A stretch of DNA of 64,000 nucleotides from Aliidiomarina iranensis (GCF_003987135.1 NZ_PIPJ01000001.1:372001-436000); one strand, 5' to 3'; counted from the first letter of the stretch, positions 36,591-48,341 are shown. Program-made: numbers and translations. The notes: generated from the sequence alone by a model not told the origin.

Positions 36591-38651
36591 ATGGCAATTC
36601 GATTATTGCCGCCGCAGTTGGCAAACCAAATTGCTGCGGGTGAGGTGGTGGAGCGGCCGGCCTCGGTGGTAAAGGAGCTGGTAGAGAATTGCATTGATGC
36701 AGGTGCTACGGAGCTACACATTGATATTGAAAAAGGTGGCGCTCGGCGTATTCGTATTCGCGATAATGGTTCGGGGATTCCAAAAGATGAACTCGAGCTA
36801 GCGCTTTCTCGCCATGCAACCAGCAAAATAGCCAGCCTCGATGATTTAGAGGCGATTCACAGCCTGGGGTTTCGGGGTGAAGCGCTCGCCAGTATTAGTT
36901 CAGTATCACGCTTGTGCTTAAGCTCAAAACCAGCGCAGCAAGCGCAGGCCTGGCAGGCGTGGTGTGAAGGCCGAGATATGCAGGTAACCTTGGAGCCAAC
37001 TTCACATCCAGATGGCACTACGGTAGATGTACAAGATTTGTTCTTTAACACACCGGCGCGGCGAAAATTTTTACGCACTGAAAAAACCGAATTCGGCCAC
37101 ATTGATGAAGTAGTGCGGCGAATTGCTTTAGCGTGCCCAGCTGTGGAAATAAAGCTCAGCCATAATCAGCAGTTACTTCGCCATTACCCCAAAGCCATTG
37201 CAGAATCACAAATACTCTCCCGGTTACAACAAATTGCCGGTAAGCGCTTTGCCGATGAAGCTATATTTTTAGAACTGGCAGCCGATGCGGAATCAGGGCA
37301 AACATTAGGCATTCGTGGCTGGATCGCGCCGCCAGATGCCTGCCGCCATCAAACTGATGTGCAATACATGTATGTGAACGGCCGCATGATGAAAGATAAA
37401 TTGTTGAATCATGCGGTGCGGCAAGCTTATGGGGATAGTTTAGCCAGTGATCGGCAAGCCACCTATATTTTGTACATCACCTTGCCCGCTAACGATGTTG
37501 ATGTAAATGTGCACCCAGCCAAGCATGAGGTGAGATTTCAACAGGCGCGGCAAGTTCATGATTTTGTATTGTTGCAATTACGCGAAGCCCTAGGTGCTCA
37601 TGTGCATGCTCAGCAAGAGCAAGGTTATACGCATCATTACGAATACAGCCAATTGCAAGCTAAACCCGAGAGCTCTGCGGCCTTCGGTTCTGAGTTTTCC
37701 GGTGCTGGGGTTTCCGGTGCTGGGGTTTCCACAACTGGAGCACCCACACCCGGAGCAGCCACACCTGGAGCAGCCACAGCCGGAGCATCGAAAATGCACC
37801 AGAATGGGCCAACACCGGGTGGTGAAAATTCTGAGGCAGCATCGGGTACCGGAAGAAGTATTCTGCCAGGGGCTTTTGTTGTGGGCCAAGGCCGAGGTAC
37901 TGCGAGTAAGCCTTCTGCGAATCAGATTCGTGAGCAAGAGGCGTATCAGAGTTTATTTCAAACGCCGTTGCCAGCAAGTGAAACAGCTACTGCTAATGCA
38001 AACTTTAATACCCAGGATGCACCGAGTTTTGAACATTCGAATGCTGCTGAGGCGGGCGAAAAGGGTTCGGAATCTTACAAGTATTTGAGCCTTTTAGAGG
38101 ACCGTTGGTTACTCTTACAAACCGATAGCAAGCTGGCACTGCTGGATATTCAGCAGGCCCAGTTCCGAGTGCAAACCCAGCGCATCAGGCAGCAGCTCGC
38201 AATCGGTTTATCAGGGCAGCCCCTGTTGATGCCGGTGCAGCTTAAAATAGAACATAGCAAAGCGCTCGAGTTTCCAATGTTGCTCAACCGTTGCGGTGTT
38301 ATGTTAGTAGAAAAACGGCTGCGTGGTGGGCAATACCAGCTCACCATTCAACAAGTGCCTGAGCCATTAAGAAAAGGTGATTTGGGTAAAAGTATTCCGA
38401 AATTACTGGCAATACTCGATGAGATTATTGCTGCTACTAATCCGCCCGAAGGTAATTTTGAAGAAGCGCAAGTAAGCACTTACTTGCAGAACTCAACACT
38501 TGCAGAGTGGCTTGCTGAGCAAGGCTTGAAAGAAGCATACTCAGTGGTTGAAAGTAAGCAGTGGCTCGCGTTTTTACAACAAACGTCGGGCTGGCAGCGT
38601 TGTTTGCAACCGCTAAATTGGCGAGGTGCGCTGCGCCACGATGAAAACTAA
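36591..38651 (+). CDS. mutL: DNA mismatch repair protein MutL
   Basis: A GHKL ATPase that links MutS to MutH and UvrD in mismatch repair. The ATPase motifs NCIDAGA, RDNGSGI and [10 protein letters not shown] are in the first 100 residues. The linker (about 340-500) is low-complexity and contains a five-residue repeat at residues 370-399. The C-terminal dimerisation domain follows. No DQHAxxERxxYE endonuclease motif is seen, as expected with a MutH system. The chosen ATG has GGAAGG 8 bases upstream and gives 686 aa; GTG and ATG codons 6-9 bases earlier are alternatives. It overlaps miaA. Confidence 0.96.
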   Translation: MAIRLLPPQLANQIAAGEVVERPASVVKELVENCIDAGATELHIDIEKGGARRIRIRDNGSGIPKDELELALSRHATSKIASLDDLEAIHSLGFRGEALASISSVSRLCLSSKPAQQAQAWQAWCEGRDMQVTLEPTSHPDGTTVDVQDLFFNTPARRKFLRTEKTEFGHIDEVVRRIALACPAVEIKLSHNQQLLRHYPKAIAESQILSRLQQIAGKRFADEAIFLELAADAESGQTLGIRGWIAPPDACRHQTDVQYMYVNGRMMKDKLLNHAVRQAYGDSLASDRQATYILYITLPANDVDVNVHPAKHEVRFQQARQVHDFVLLQLREALGAHVHAQQEQGYTHHYEYSQLQAKPESSAAFGSEFSGAGVSGAGVSTTGAPTPGAATPGAATAGASKMHQNGPTPGGENSEAASGTGRSILPGAFVVGQGRGTASKPSANQIREQEAYQSLFQTPLPASETATANANFNTQDAPSFEHSNAAEAGEKGSESYKYLSLLEDRWLLLQTDSKLALLDIQQAQFRVQTQRIRQQLAIGLSGQPLLMPVQLKIEHSKALEFPMLLNRCGVMLVEKRLRGGQYQLTIQQVPEPLRKGDLGKSIPKLLAILDEIIAATNPPEGNFEEAQVSTYLQNSTLAEWLAEQGLKEAYSVVESKQWLAFLQQTSGWQRCLQPLNWRGALRHDEN
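37698..37787 (+). repeat. Six in-frame 15-bp tandem repeats in the mutL linker
   Basis: The units start at 37698, 37713, 37728, 37743, 37758 and 37773 and encode [25 protein letters not shown] and ATAGA. The first two are identical at DNA level, and the last three differ by one to three bases. The array keeps the reading frame because the unit is a multiple of three. Confidence 0.92.
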
Positions 38652-39693
38652 TATGAGCTATGATGAGAAACGAAACGCCAACGGGTGGTTAGATACTAAT
38701 GTTGATATCAGCCAATTAACTCGGCATCTGCAACAAGGCGTGATTTGTTTAAGTGGCCCAACAGCGGCGGGCAAAACTGCGCTCGCTATGGCGTTGGCAA
38801 AAAGGCTGCCGGTTGAACTAGTAAGTGTTGATTCGGCGCTGATTTATTGCGGTATGGATATCGGCACAGCGAAACCTACGCCAGCTGAACTAGCAACCTG
38901 CCCGCATCATTTAATTGATATTCGAGATCCAGGTGAAATTTATTCAGCAGCAGATTTCCGGAACGATGCCCTGCGTGTGATTGCCGCGATTCGCCAACGA
39001 GGGAACATTCCTTTGCTTGTTGGTGGCACCATGCTTTACTTCCGGGCCTTGTTGGCGGGCCTTTCTGATTTGCCTGCGGCGGATAGTGATATTCGAGCAG
39101 CACTCCAACAACGAGCAGATAAAGAAGGATGGTTGGCGCTCCATGAACAGCTGTGTCAGCTCGACCCGATTGCCGGCAAACGTATTCACCCCAACGACCC
39201 GCAGCGCCTATTGCGAGCTTTAGAAGTTTATGAAATAACAGGAAAAACCCTTACAGCACTAACGCAATCGCAACAGCCCGGTTTAACCATACCAACATGG
39301 CAGATTGCAGTAGCGCCGGATGATCGGAAAATCTTGCATCAGCGTATTGAAAAGCGATTCCGCTCAATGCTCTCTGCTGGTTTTGCGGAAGAGGTTGAAA
39401 AGCTGCGCAATCGGGGTGATTTACATTTGGATCTGCCATCGATGCGTTCAGTGGGGTATCGGCAGATGTGGTTGCATTTAGATGGCGTTTTAAGCGCTGA
39501 AGAAATGCAGGAAAAGGCGGTGATTGCTACGCGGCAGCTTGCCAAACGGCAAATCACCTGGCTGCGTTCATGGCCGGGATTAACATGGATTAATCCGCTA
39601 TCGGATTCTGCTGAAGCAAATGCGTTGAATTGCTTATTAGAACCACCACTTGCGCCAGAAGCTTGGTTAAAGAAAGACGAAAGTAGCGCGTAA
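38641..39693 (+). CDS. miaA: tRNA dimethylallyltransferase MiaA
   Basis: Adds the dimethylallyl group to A37 of tRNAs that read UNN codons. The P-loop is [13 protein letters not shown], with the [16 protein letters not shown] and HHLIDIRDP segments that follow in all MiaA. The C-terminal [12 protein letters not shown] segment is present. The start is uncertain: ATG 38641 (350 aa, overlapping the mutL end by 11 bases), ATG 38653 or GTG 38626. Coupling to mutL is likely in any case. Confidence 0.95.
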   Translation: MKTNMSYDEKRNANGWLDTNVDISQLTRHLQQGVICLSGPTAAGKTALAMALAKRLPVELVSVDSALIYCGMDIGTAKPTPAELATCPHHLIDIRDPGEIYSAADFRNDALRVIAAIRQRGNIPLLVGGTMLYFRALLAGLSDLPAADSDIRAALQQRADKEGWLALHEQLCQLDPIAGKRIHPNDPQRLLRALEVYEITGKTLTALTQSQQPGLTIPTWQIAVAPDDRKILHQRIEKRFRSMLSAGFAEEVEKLRNRGDLHLDLPSMRSVGYRQMWLHLDGVLSAEEMQEKAVIATRQLAKRQITWLRSWPGLTWINPLSDSAEANALNCLLEPPLAPEAWLKKDESSA

Positions 39694-39934
39694 GTTAAGA
39701 GTAAACACTGAAAAGCGCTTGAAAATACGAAAAAATGCCCAAGATCAATTTGGACTAAAATCAAATTTTGTTGCTACACTAGATTGAAGTTTAGATTTCT
39801 CGTGTCTTTGATGGGCTAGCGTGTTTATTCTAAACTTTTACGCAATTAGGGAAAGCATTGGGAAAGCACTGGGAAGCGAAGCGTTAATTAGCAGTGGTAC
39901 CCGCAACAATACTAATAAAATAAAGGAGCCAACC

Positions 39935-40192
39935 ATGGCTAAAGGGCAAACCTTACAAGACCCTTTTTTGAACGCACTGCGTCGTGAGAGAATTCCGGTC
40001 TCAATCTATCTGGTGAATGGTATCAAGCTGCAAGGGCAGGTTGAATCTTTTGATCAATTCGTGGTGCTACTAAAGAACACAGTAAGCCAGATGGTGTACA
40101 AACATGCGATTTCAACTGTTGTGCCAGCGCGGACGCCAAGTCAGTATCCGCCGCAAATAGGGCAGGATGAAAACGAAAACGAACTTGAGTAA
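39935..40192 (+). CDS. hfq: RNA chaperone Hfq
   Basis: A hexameric Sm-like protein of 85 aa that pairs small RNAs with mRNAs. It starts [13 protein letters not shown] with AAGGAG 8 bases upstream. Sm1 (about residues 13-45) and Sm2 ([11 protein letters not shown]) are intact, as is the lateral arginine-rich patch. The tail is short (about 20 residues) and acidic. The 241-bp gap after miaA should carry its own promoter(s), as in E. coli, but I could not assign them. The upstream in-frame extension to 39821 is not supported. Confidence 0.97.
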   Translation: MAKGQTLQDPFLNALRRERIPVSIYLVNGIKLQGQVESFDQFVVLLKNTVSQMVYKHAISTVVPARTPSQYPPQIGQDENENELE

Positions 40193-40227
40193 CTTGTTCA
40201 TTAAAGAACAATGTAGGAGCGGCTTGC

Positions 40228-41511
40228 TTGTTTGAGCGGTATGAAGGTGGCGAGCAGGCCGTGTTGGTTCACGTAGAGTTTTCTAATGAATCAGCACGGG
40301 AAGATCTCGAAGAGTTAAAATTATTGGTGTCGTCTGCAGGTGTGGAAGCTGTTTCCGTAATGACAACTTCTAGGCACTCGCCAGATGCACGTTTATTTAT
40401 TGGCTCAGGTAAAACTGAAGAAGTAGCAGCTATGGTGCAAGCCACGGGTGCTGAAATTGTAATCTTTAATCATCCTCTTTCACCCTCTCAGGAACGGAAC
40501 ATCGAGCGCGAAGTTAAGTGCCGTGTCCTCGATAGAACAGGGTTGATACTCGATATTTTTGCGCAGCGAGCAAGAACTCACGAGGGTAAACTGCAAGTTG
40601 AACTTGCGCAGTTACGGCACATTTCCACACGGCTAATTCGCGGCTGGACCCACTTGGAGCGGCAGAAAGGCGGCATCGGCTTGCGCGGGCCTGGGGAAAC
40701 GCAACTAGAAACGGACCGTCGATTAATTCGTGGCCGGATTAAAAATATTTTGGCGCGGCTGGAAAAGGTGTCGAAGCAGCGCGAGCAAGGCCGGCGTTCC
40801 CGGCAACGCGCCGAGATTCCAACAATAGCTTTGGTGGGGTACACGAACGCTGGCAAATCAACCTTATTTAATCGCCTCACCGATGCCGATGTTTATGCGG
40901 CTGATCAGCTGTTTGCAACGCTCGATCCAACCTTGCGAAAATATGAGCTTCCAGACGTTGGTTCACTGATATTCGCAGATACCGTTGGTTTTATCCGGCA
41001 TTTGCCACACGATTTGGTGGCGGCGTTTAAGGCAACATTGCAAGAAACCCGCGATGCGGAGTTACTTTTGCACGTTATGGATTGCCACGATGAACGCATG
41101 CTTGATAATCAATATGAAGTGGATAAAGTTCTGGCAGAAATAGCAGCCAGTGATGTTCCGCAGCTGTTAGTGATGAACAAACTCGATTTGGTGCCCGATA
41201 TGCAGCCCAGAATCGTACGTGACGATGATGGCAAAGCGCGCGAAGTTTGGCTTTCTGCACAAACCGGCGAAGGCGTCGATTTATTGCGCCAAGCTCTGCA
41301 CGAATGGTTAGTGCCACAATTAATGATTGAAGAGCTGAGGTTAGGCCCAAATCAGGGTAAATTACGTAGTCAGTTATATCAGTTACAATGTGTAACCGAT
41401 GAACATCCACAGGACGATGGAGATGTGATAGTATCGGTTCGTGTTCCTGTCGTAGAATGGCAGCGTTTACTGAAACAATTTGGTGAGCAGTTAACACGTA
41501 GCTTGTGTTAA
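40228..41511 (+). CDS. hflX: Ribosome-rescue GTPase HflX
   Basis: A GTPase that splits stalled ribosomes, for example in heat stress. The N-terminal HflX domain (1-195) is followed by the G domain with GYTNAGKST (G204-K210-S/T), the switch segment LFATLDPTLR, ADTVGFIRHLP and NKLD. The start is a TTG with AGGAG 8 bases upstream, and the N-terminus (MFERYEGGEQAVLVH) matches E. coli HflX, so the TTG is well supported. A small hairpin (TTGTTC/GAACAA) lies just before the ribosome binding site. Confidence 0.96.
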   Translation: MFERYEGGEQAVLVHVEFSNESAREDLEELKLLVSSAGVEAVSVMTTSRHSPDARLFIGSGKTEEVAAMVQATGAEIVIFNHPLSPSQERNIEREVKCRVLDRTGLILDIFAQRARTHEGKLQVELAQLRHISTRLIRGWTHLERQKGGIGLRGPGETQLETDRRLIRGRIKNILARLEKVSKQREQGRRSRQRAEIPTIALVGYTNAGKSTLFNRLTDADVYAADQLFATLDPTLRKYELPDVGSLIFADTVGFIRHLPHDLVAAFKATLQETRDAELLLHVMDCHDERMLDNQYEVDKVLAEIAASDVPQLLVMNKLDLVPDMQPRIVRDDDGKAREVWLSAQTGEGVDLLRQALHEWLVPQLMIEELRLGPNQGKLRSQLYQLQCVTDEHPQDDGDVIVSVRVPVVEWQRLLKQFGEQLTRSLC

Positions 41512-41524
41512 CAAGCGTGTTTTT
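41494..41524 (+). terminator. Possible attenuator hairpin at the hflX-hflK junction
   Basis: A stem of GCTTGT/ACAAGC (41501-41506 with 41511-41516) extended by ACAC/GTGT across a 3-base bulge, with a GTTA loop and five T residues at 41520-41524. It overlaps the hflX stop codon. It may partly terminate hflX transcription before hflKC. Confidence 0.5.
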
Positions 41525-41553
41525 AGATAACAATTTATTTGTTGGAGTAATCA

Positions 41554-42738
41554 ATGGCCTGGAATCAACCGGGAAGTGGCGGCAAAGATAAAGATCCTTG
41601 GGGTAACAAGCCACAAGGTGGTCGTGATCAGGGGCCTCCTGATCTTGATGAAGCTTTGCGTAGCCTTATGGGCAAATTAGGTCTTGGCGGCAAAGGCGGC
41701 CAAGGGAGTAATGGCGGTGGCGCAACTGGCGTACCGAAAAAGGCGGTAGGTATAGCGCTTTTCTTGGTGGTGTTGGTGTGGTTTATTGCTGGTTTTTATA
41801 CCGTGAAGGAAGCGGAGCGCGGTGTCGTTTTGCGTTTCGGCGCATATCATTCTGAAGTTGGTGCCGGTTTACACTGGCGGCCAGTATTCGTTGATCAGGT
41901 AGAAAACGTAGATGTGAACAACGTTCGCGCTCAGCAAACGGCCGGTTTCATGCTTACAGAAGATGAAAACGTAGTACGCGTGGAACTTGCAGTGCAATAT
42001 CGGGTGATGAATCCGAGAGCATACTTGTTCAACGTGGAAGCGCCTGATTCAAGCTTATCGCAAGTAACCGATAGTGCATTGCGTTATGTTATTGGTCATA
42101 ACACTATGGATAATATCCTTACTGTTGGCCGGGAAGAAATTCGCCAGCAAACCTGGGAAATTATCGATCAATTAACTGAGCGCTATGGCTTGGGCATAAC
42201 CGTTATTGATGTGAACTTCCAAGGTGCACGGCCACCAGAAGAGGTGCGCGACGCATTTGACGATGCGATTCGTGCGCAGGAAGATCAAGAACGTTTCGTT
42301 CGCGAAGCCGAAGCTTATGCAAGAGAAATTGAACCTACCGCGCGTGGTAGAGTGCGCCGCTTGCAACAAGAAGCTCAGGCATACAAAGAGCAAACGGTTC
42401 TTCGAGCGCAAGGTGAAGTATCACGGTTCAACGAGCTACTCCCACAATATCAGGCGGCACCAGAAGTAACGCGGCAACGCATCTTCTTAGAAACGCTTGA
42501 AGAAATCTACGCGAACAACGCGAAAATCTTTATTGATGTAGATGGTGGTAATCAAATGATGTATCTGCCCCTTGATAAGATTTTAGAGCAACACAACTCG
42601 CGTGCAGTTCGCCCGCAGGCACCGATGTTGCCAGCGAACTCACAGCAGAACGGGCAGAGCTCTTCGGGGCAAAGTTCGAGCCAGCAACAAGATAATGGCC
42701 GAACTAGCAACCGATTCAGCCCTCGGGGGGAGAATTAA
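41554..42738 (+). CDS. hflK: FtsH protease modulator HflK
   Basis: An SPFH/prohibitin-family membrane protein that forms a cage with HflC around FtsH. The glycine-rich cytoplasmic start (MAWNQPGSGG and DPWGN) is followed by one membrane helix (about 64-83) and the periplasmic SPFH domain (about 85-345). The last 35 residues are Q/S/N-rich. TTGGAG precedes the ATG. It is 3 bp from hflC. Confidence 0.96.
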   Translation: MAWNQPGSGGKDKDPWGNKPQGGRDQGPPDLDEALRSLMGKLGLGGKGGQGSNGGGATGVPKKAVGIALFLVVLVWFIAGFYTVKEAERGVVLRFGAYHSEVGAGLHWRPVFVDQVENVDVNNVRAQQTAGFMLTEDENVVRVELAVQYRVMNPRAYLFNVEAPDSSLSQVTDSALRYVIGHNTMDNILTVGREEIRQQTWEIIDQLTERYGLGITVIDVNFQGARPPEEVRDAFDDAIRAQEDQERFVREAEAYAREIEPTARGRVRRLQQEAQAYKEQTVLRAQGEVSRFNELLPQYQAAPEVTRQRIFLETLEEIYANNAKIFIDVDGGNQMMYLPLDKILEQHNSRAVRPQAPMLPANSQQNGQSSSGQSSSQQQDNGRTSNRFSPRGEN

Positions 42739-42741
42739 GCT

Positions 42742-43629
42742 ATGAAAAATCTAACTATTGTAATTGTGATTATTCTCGCGCTATTGGGTTACTCCTCGCT
42801 TTTCACTATTGGTGAAGGTGAGCGCGGAATCGTTATTCGGTTTGGTAAAGTTGCTCAGGATGAGCAGGGCGTGGCGGTGGTTTATGATCCGGGCCTGCAT
42901 TTTAAACTGCCCTTTATCGAGCGAATCATTAAGCTTGATGCGCGGATTAAAACACTTGACGACCAAGCTGACCGCTTTATCACCAGTGAAAAGAAAGATT
43001 TGATCGTAGATGCCTTTGTGAAATGGCGCATCGAAGATTTTGCCAAGTACTATCTTTCTACTGGTGGCGGCAACCAGCGCCAAGCGGAAGAGCTACTCAT
43101 GCGCCGGATTAACGCTGGCTTACGGGCTGAGTTTGGTGCTCGTACGATTCGTGACATCGTTTCTGGCGAGCGTGATGAATTAATGGAACAAGCGTTAATT
43201 CAAGCATCGGAAAGCTCTAACGATTTAGGCATTCAGGTACTCGATGTTCGGGTAAAACAAATTAACTTACCTACCGAAGTTAGTACCGCAATTTTCGAGC
43301 GTATGCGTGCAGAGCGAAATGCGGTAGCGCGGGAGCATCGCTCTGAAGGTCGCGAGCAAGCGGAAATTATTCGGGCCGACATCGATGCGCGGGTAACGGT
43401 TATGTTAGCCGATGCTGAACGTGAAGCGCGGCAAATCCGCGGTGAAGGTGATGCGGAAGCAGCGCGGATATATGCGGAAACCTATAGCCGTGATCCTGAG
43501 TTTTTTGCCTTTATCCGTAGCCTCGAAGCGTATACAGCAAGCTTTGGTGATGGTGATAGTGTATTAGTACTCAGCCCAGATAGTGATTTCTTCAAGTATT
43601 TCAATCAAATGGACATGCTTGCTGATTAA
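42742..43629 (+). CDS. hflC: FtsH protease modulator HflC
   Basis: The partner of HflK, 295 aa. One N-terminal membrane helix (about 4-22) is followed by the SPFH domain with GERGIVIRFGK and a helical segment rich in Arg, Glu and Ala (about 190-250). It ends in a family-type segment FFKYFNQM. It is followed by an intrinsic terminator, which ends the nnr-to-hflC series. Confidence 0.96.
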   Translation: MKNLTIVIVIILALLGYSSLFTIGEGERGIVIRFGKVAQDEQGVAVVYDPGLHFKLPFIERIIKLDARIKTLDDQADRFITSEKKDLIVDAFVKWRIEDFAKYYLSTGGGNQRQAEELLMRRINAGLRAEFGARTIRDIVSGERDELMEQALIQASESSNDLGIQVLDVRVKQINLPTEVSTAIFERMRAERNAVAREHRSEGREQAEIIRADIDARVTVMLADAEREARQIRGEGDAEAARIYAETYSRDPEFFAFIRSLEAYTASFGDGDSVLVLSPDSDFFKYFNQMDMLAD

Positions 43630-43654
43630 GGCTTGTGGCAATATTTAAACCATA

Positions 43655-43682
43655 AAAACGGGAGCATAGGCTCCCGTTTTCT
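43655..43682 (+). terminator. Intrinsic terminator after hflC
   Basis: A 10-bp stem AAAACGGGAG/CTCCCGTTTT (43655-43664 with 43671-43680) with a 6-base loop and a T-rich tail. Confidence 0.88.
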
Positions 43683-43748
43683 TTGCTGTAGATTAAGTGG
43701 TAGCCTATCCCCTTGCACGATCTTAGCTATCAATATAGTGAGAATTGT

Positions 43749-44957
43749 ATGTATCAGCATTTATATCAACATTTTTTACGGGCGCGGCCTAATCTTTTGC
43801 ATTGTGCACCACATAGCCACTATTACTGGCCTGATGTTACCCGCGAGGCGCAATTAGCGTATTGGGATGATTCGGCACGTTTCGCGGATGAAAAATGGAG
43901 TTTTCTGTTTTCCGAAAAGGTACCTGAGCTGCAAAAAAACATCGCTGAAGAACTAAACCTTTCTCACTCAGAACAAATTGTGTTTGCGCCTAACACCCAT
44001 GAGTTAGTGTATCGGTTATTAAGCGTATTTTCTGCCGCAAAACCCTTAACTATTCTAACCACTGATGGCGAATTTCATAGCTTCAATCGGCAAAGCCGAC
44101 GCATTTTAGAGCGAGGTAACGTAACCCTCGAGTGCATCCCTTGTGAACCTATCGATACTTTTTCAGAGCGATGGTGTGAGGCCGTAAATAGGCAAGCGTG
44201 GGATATGATTTTTATCAGCCAAGTATTTTATAACAGCGGCATTATTGCGCCCGAGCCGAGTGTTTGGCTGCCCTTAGTAAATGCTGAAGAAACATTGGTT
44301 GTTGTTGATGGCTATCATGGTTTTTGTGCGTTAGAAACGAATTGGCAACCATACGAAGATAGAATTTTCTACCTTTCTGGCGCTTATAAATATGCCCAAG
44401 GTGGGGAGGGTATGTGCTTTGCAGTGGTGCCGAAGAACTGCAGATTGCGCCCGGAATATACCGGATGGTTCGCCGATTTTGCCGGCTTAGCAAAGGCTCA
44501 AGAGGGCGCCATTAATTACAGCGATGATGGCATGCGGTTTGCTGGCGCTACTATGGATTTTAGTGCACTGTACCGCTTAAATGCGGTGTTCGATTTATGG
44601 CGAGCCGAAGGCTTAGATACGGCAACTCGGCATGCGTATGTTCAAAGTTTGCAGCAGGCTTTTCTTGCTCACATCGATGGTTTAGGCCACCGGGAGCTGA
44701 ATCGTCAGAATTTATTGTTAGCTGCGAATGATGTTGATAGCCTCGGCGCTAATCATACAAGTTCCGGTAATGCCATTACCGGCGCTATTCAACATGGCCA
44801 TTTTTTCACGTTCTTATTAGATTCAGCAGCCACAGTAGAGGCGCTAGCGGCACGCCTGCGTGAGCAGGGAGTGGCAACCGATTATCGAAATAAACGCTTG
44901 CGGTTTGGTTTTGCACTTTATCAAAACCCAAATGATTTCCAGAGAATACGAGGATAA
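43749..44957 (+). CDS. PLP-dependent class V aminotransferase-like protein
   Basis: A fold-type I PLP enzyme of 402 aa from the ATG at 43749 (MYQHLYQHFL). The cofactor aspartate is in VVVDGYHGF, and the Schiff-base lysine is probably in LSGAYKYAQGGEG. The C-terminal ATDYRNKRLRFGF resembles kynureninase or cysteine-desulfurase-like members. I do not recognise a specific substrate. The frame is open to a TTG at 43713. It lies alone between the hflC terminator and the purA promoter, a place where E. coli has the small gene yjeT. Confidence 0.8.
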   Translation: MYQHLYQHFLRARPNLLHCAPHSHYYWPDVTREAQLAYWDDSARFADEKWSFLFSEKVPELQKNIAEELNLSHSEQIVFAPNTHELVYRLLSVFSAAKPLTILTTDGEFHSFNRQSRRILERGNVTLECIPCEPIDTFSERWCEAVNRQAWDMIFISQVFYNSGIIAPEPSVWLPLVNAEETLVVVDGYHGFCALETNWQPYEDRIFYLSGAYKYAQGGEGMCFAVVPKNCRLRPEYTGWFADFAGLAKAQEGAINYSDDGMRFAGATMDFSALYRLNAVFDLWRAEGLDTATRHAYVQSLQQAFLAHIDGLGHRELNRQNLLLAANDVDSLGANHTSSGNAITGAIQHGHFFTFLLDSAATVEALAARLREQGVATDYRNKRLRFGFALYQNPNDFQRIRG

Positions 44958-44992
44958 GGCGGTAAATTTTACTGCTGTGTTTAAAAATCACT

Positions 44993-45020
44993 CTGAAAAA
45001 GCGGGCGTTTCTGCTAGAAT
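44993..45020 (+). promoter_or_regulatory. purA: Candidate purA promoter
   Basis: CTGAAA (44993-44998), a 16-bp spacer and TAGAAT (45015-45020), with an extended TGC before the -10 and a CCCCGC discriminator. It lies about 60 bp before the purA ATG. The -35 is weak. Confidence 0.6.
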
Positions 45021-45068
45021 CCCCGCTTAATCCACCGCCATACCAGCGTCTATACATCCAACGTGTGA

Positions 45069-46379
<1,311 letters not shown>

Positions 46380-46579
46380 ACGTTAACATCATCGAGCGCT
46401 GGCAAAATAAACTATTAATTTGTAATTTTTTGCTCGAATGAAAAGCTTACAAGAAAGGGTAGGAAAATTAAGTTACTGCCCTTTGTATGAAGAACGCACG
46501 AAATAAGCTGTTTTTTTACGCTGATGCATTAAAAATTAAGCAATCAGATAAAAAAAACAAAAAAAATGCGCATAGGTGG

Positions 46580-46608
46580 TTGCAAGACCCTAACCAATCC
46601 CCTAGAAT
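46580..46608 (+). promoter_or_regulatory. Promoter of the tRNA-tuf operon
   Basis: TTGCAA (46580-46585), a 17-bp spacer and TAGAAT (46603-46608), followed by the GC-rich discriminator GCGCTCC, typical of stringently controlled promoters. A run of A-rich sequence (46530-46566) lies upstream like an UP element. The start would be near 46615, about 15 bp before the first tRNA. Confidence 0.85.
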
Positions 46609-46629
46609 GCGCTCCACCTAAACGGTGGC

Positions 46630-46705
<76 letters not shown>

Positions 46706-46724
46706 TTTTTTAGAAAAGATACGT

Positions 46725-46809
46725 GGAGGGGTTCCCGAGCGGTCAAAGGGATCAGACTGTAAATCTGACGGCTCAGCCTTCGCAGGTTCGAATCCTGCCC
46801 CCTCCACCA
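46725..46809 (+). tRNA. tRNA-Tyr (anticodon GTA)
   Basis: An 85-nt type II tRNA with a long variable arm, acceptor GGAGGGG/CCCCTCC, anticodon loop CTGTAAAT with GTA, and encoded CCA. The reading begins at the second G of GTGGAGG. Confidence 0.96.
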
Positions 46810-46848
46810 CTTTTTCTGATTAGGTCCGAGGTAGCCCTGAATCTGATT

Positions 46849-46923
<75 letters not shown>

Positions 46924-46938
46924 TATCAAATTTGTGTT

Positions 46939-47014
46939 GCTGATATAGCTCAGTCGGTAGAGCGCACCCTTGGTAAGGGTGAGGTCGGCGGTTCAAATCC
47001 GCCTATCAGCACCA
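46939..47014 (+). tRNA. tRNA-Thr (anticodon GGT)
   Basis: A 76-nt tRNA with acceptor GCTGATA/TATCAGC, anticodon GGT in CTTGGTAA, T-loop GTTCAAATC and encoded CCA. It lies 111 bp before tuf and is probably processed from the same transcript. Confidence 0.97.
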
Positions 47015-47125
47015 GTTGATTCGCAGTTTCAGTTACCTCCCCTAATCGTTAAAATATAATTTCATTTAAACATCATGAAGCACTGGCGAGCATTGCCCGC
47101 CGCGCGTTTCGAAAGAGAGGCTGTT

Positions 47126-48310
47126 ATGGCTAAAGCAAAGTTTGAACGTTCTAAGCCGCACGTAAACGTAGGTACTATCGGTCACGTTGACCACGGTAAA
47201 ACTACTCTGACTGCGGCCATTACATCTGTCCTAGCGAAACACTACGGTGGTTCTGCTCGTGATTTCGCACAGATCGATAACGCGCCAGAAGAAAAAGCGC
47301 GTGGTATCACCATCTCTACTTCACACGTAGAATACGATACGCCAACTCGTCACTACGCCCACGTAGATTGCCCAGGTCACGCGGATTATGTGAAAAACAT
47401 GATCACTGGTGCTGCGCAAATGGACGGCGCTATCTTAGTAGTCGCTTCTACTGATGGCCCAATGCCACAAACACGTGAGCACATCTTGTTGTCACGTCAG
47501 GTAGGCGTACCGTTCATCGTAGTATTCATGAACAAGTGCGACATGGTAGACGACGAAGAGTTGTTGGAATTGGTAGAGATGGAAGTTCGTGAACTTCTTT
47601 CAGAGTACGATTTCCCAGGCGACGATTTACCAGTAATTCAAGGTTCAGCGCTAAAAGCGTTGGAAGGCGAAGAGCAGTGGGAACAGAAGATTCTAGAGCT
47701 AGCAGAAGCGTTAGATAACTACATCCCAGAGCCAGAGCGTGATATCGATAAGCCATTCTTGATGCCAATCGAAGACGTATTCTCAATCTCAGGCCGTGGT
47801 ACAGTAGTAACCGGTCGTGTAGAGCGCGGTATTGTAAACACTGGTGATGAAGTAGCTATCGTTGGTTTGAAAGACACCACGAAAACTACAGTAACAGGTG
47901 TAGAAATGTTCCGTAAGTTGCTTGACGAAGGTCGTGCAGGTGAGAACATTGGTGCGTTGTTACGTGGTACTAAGCGTGAAGATATTCAACGTGGCCAAGT
48001 ATTAGCGAAGCCAGGTTCAATCACGCCACACACTAAGTTTGAAGCTGAAGTGTACGTGTTGAGCAAAGAAGAAGGTGGCCGTCATACGCCGTTCTTTAAA
48101 GGCTATCGTCCACAGTTCTACTTCCGTACAACAGACGTAACGGGTGCTGTAGAGCTACCAGAAGGCGTAGAAATGGTAATGCCTGGTGACAACATCAAAT
48201 TCGTAGTTGAATTGATTGCACCAATCGCGATGGACGACGGCTTACGCTTCGCTATCCGTGAAGGCGGCCGTACTGTAGGCGCTGGTGTAGTATCGAAGAT
48301 TCTTGACTAA
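47126..48310 (+). CDS. tuf: Elongation factor Tu
   Basis: Delivers aminoacyl-tRNA to the ribosome. The G motifs are [17 protein letters not shown] and NKCD; domains 2 and 3 follow to a total of 394 aa. The ATG at 47126 ([10 protein letters not shown]) has GAGAGG upstream; the ORF is open 17 codons further. Codon choice here shifts to highly expressed preferences. It follows the four-tRNA cluster, as E. coli tufB does. A second copy would be expected after fusA beyond the window. Confidence 0.97.
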   Translation: MAKAKFERSKPHVNVGTIGHVDHGKTTLTAAITSVLAKHYGGSARDFAQIDNAPEEKARGITISTSHVEYDTPTRHYAHVDCPGHADYVKNMITGAAQMDGAILVVASTDGPMPQTREHILLSRQVGVPFIVVFMNKCDMVDDEELLELVEMEVRELLSEYDFPGDDLPVIQGSALKALEGEEQWEQKILELAEALDNYIPEPERDIDKPFLMPIEDVFSISGRGTVVTGRVERGIVNTGDEVAIVGLKDTTKTTVTGVEMFRKLLDEGRAGENIGALLRGTKREDIQRGQVLAKPGSITPHTKFEAEVYVLSKEEGGRHTPFFKGYRPQFYFRTTDVTGAVELPEGVEMVMPGDNIKFVVELIAPIAMDDGLRFAIREGGRTVGAGVVSKILD

Positions 48311-48341
48311 TTCTAACTGAATTAAGTTAACATCTTGCAAG

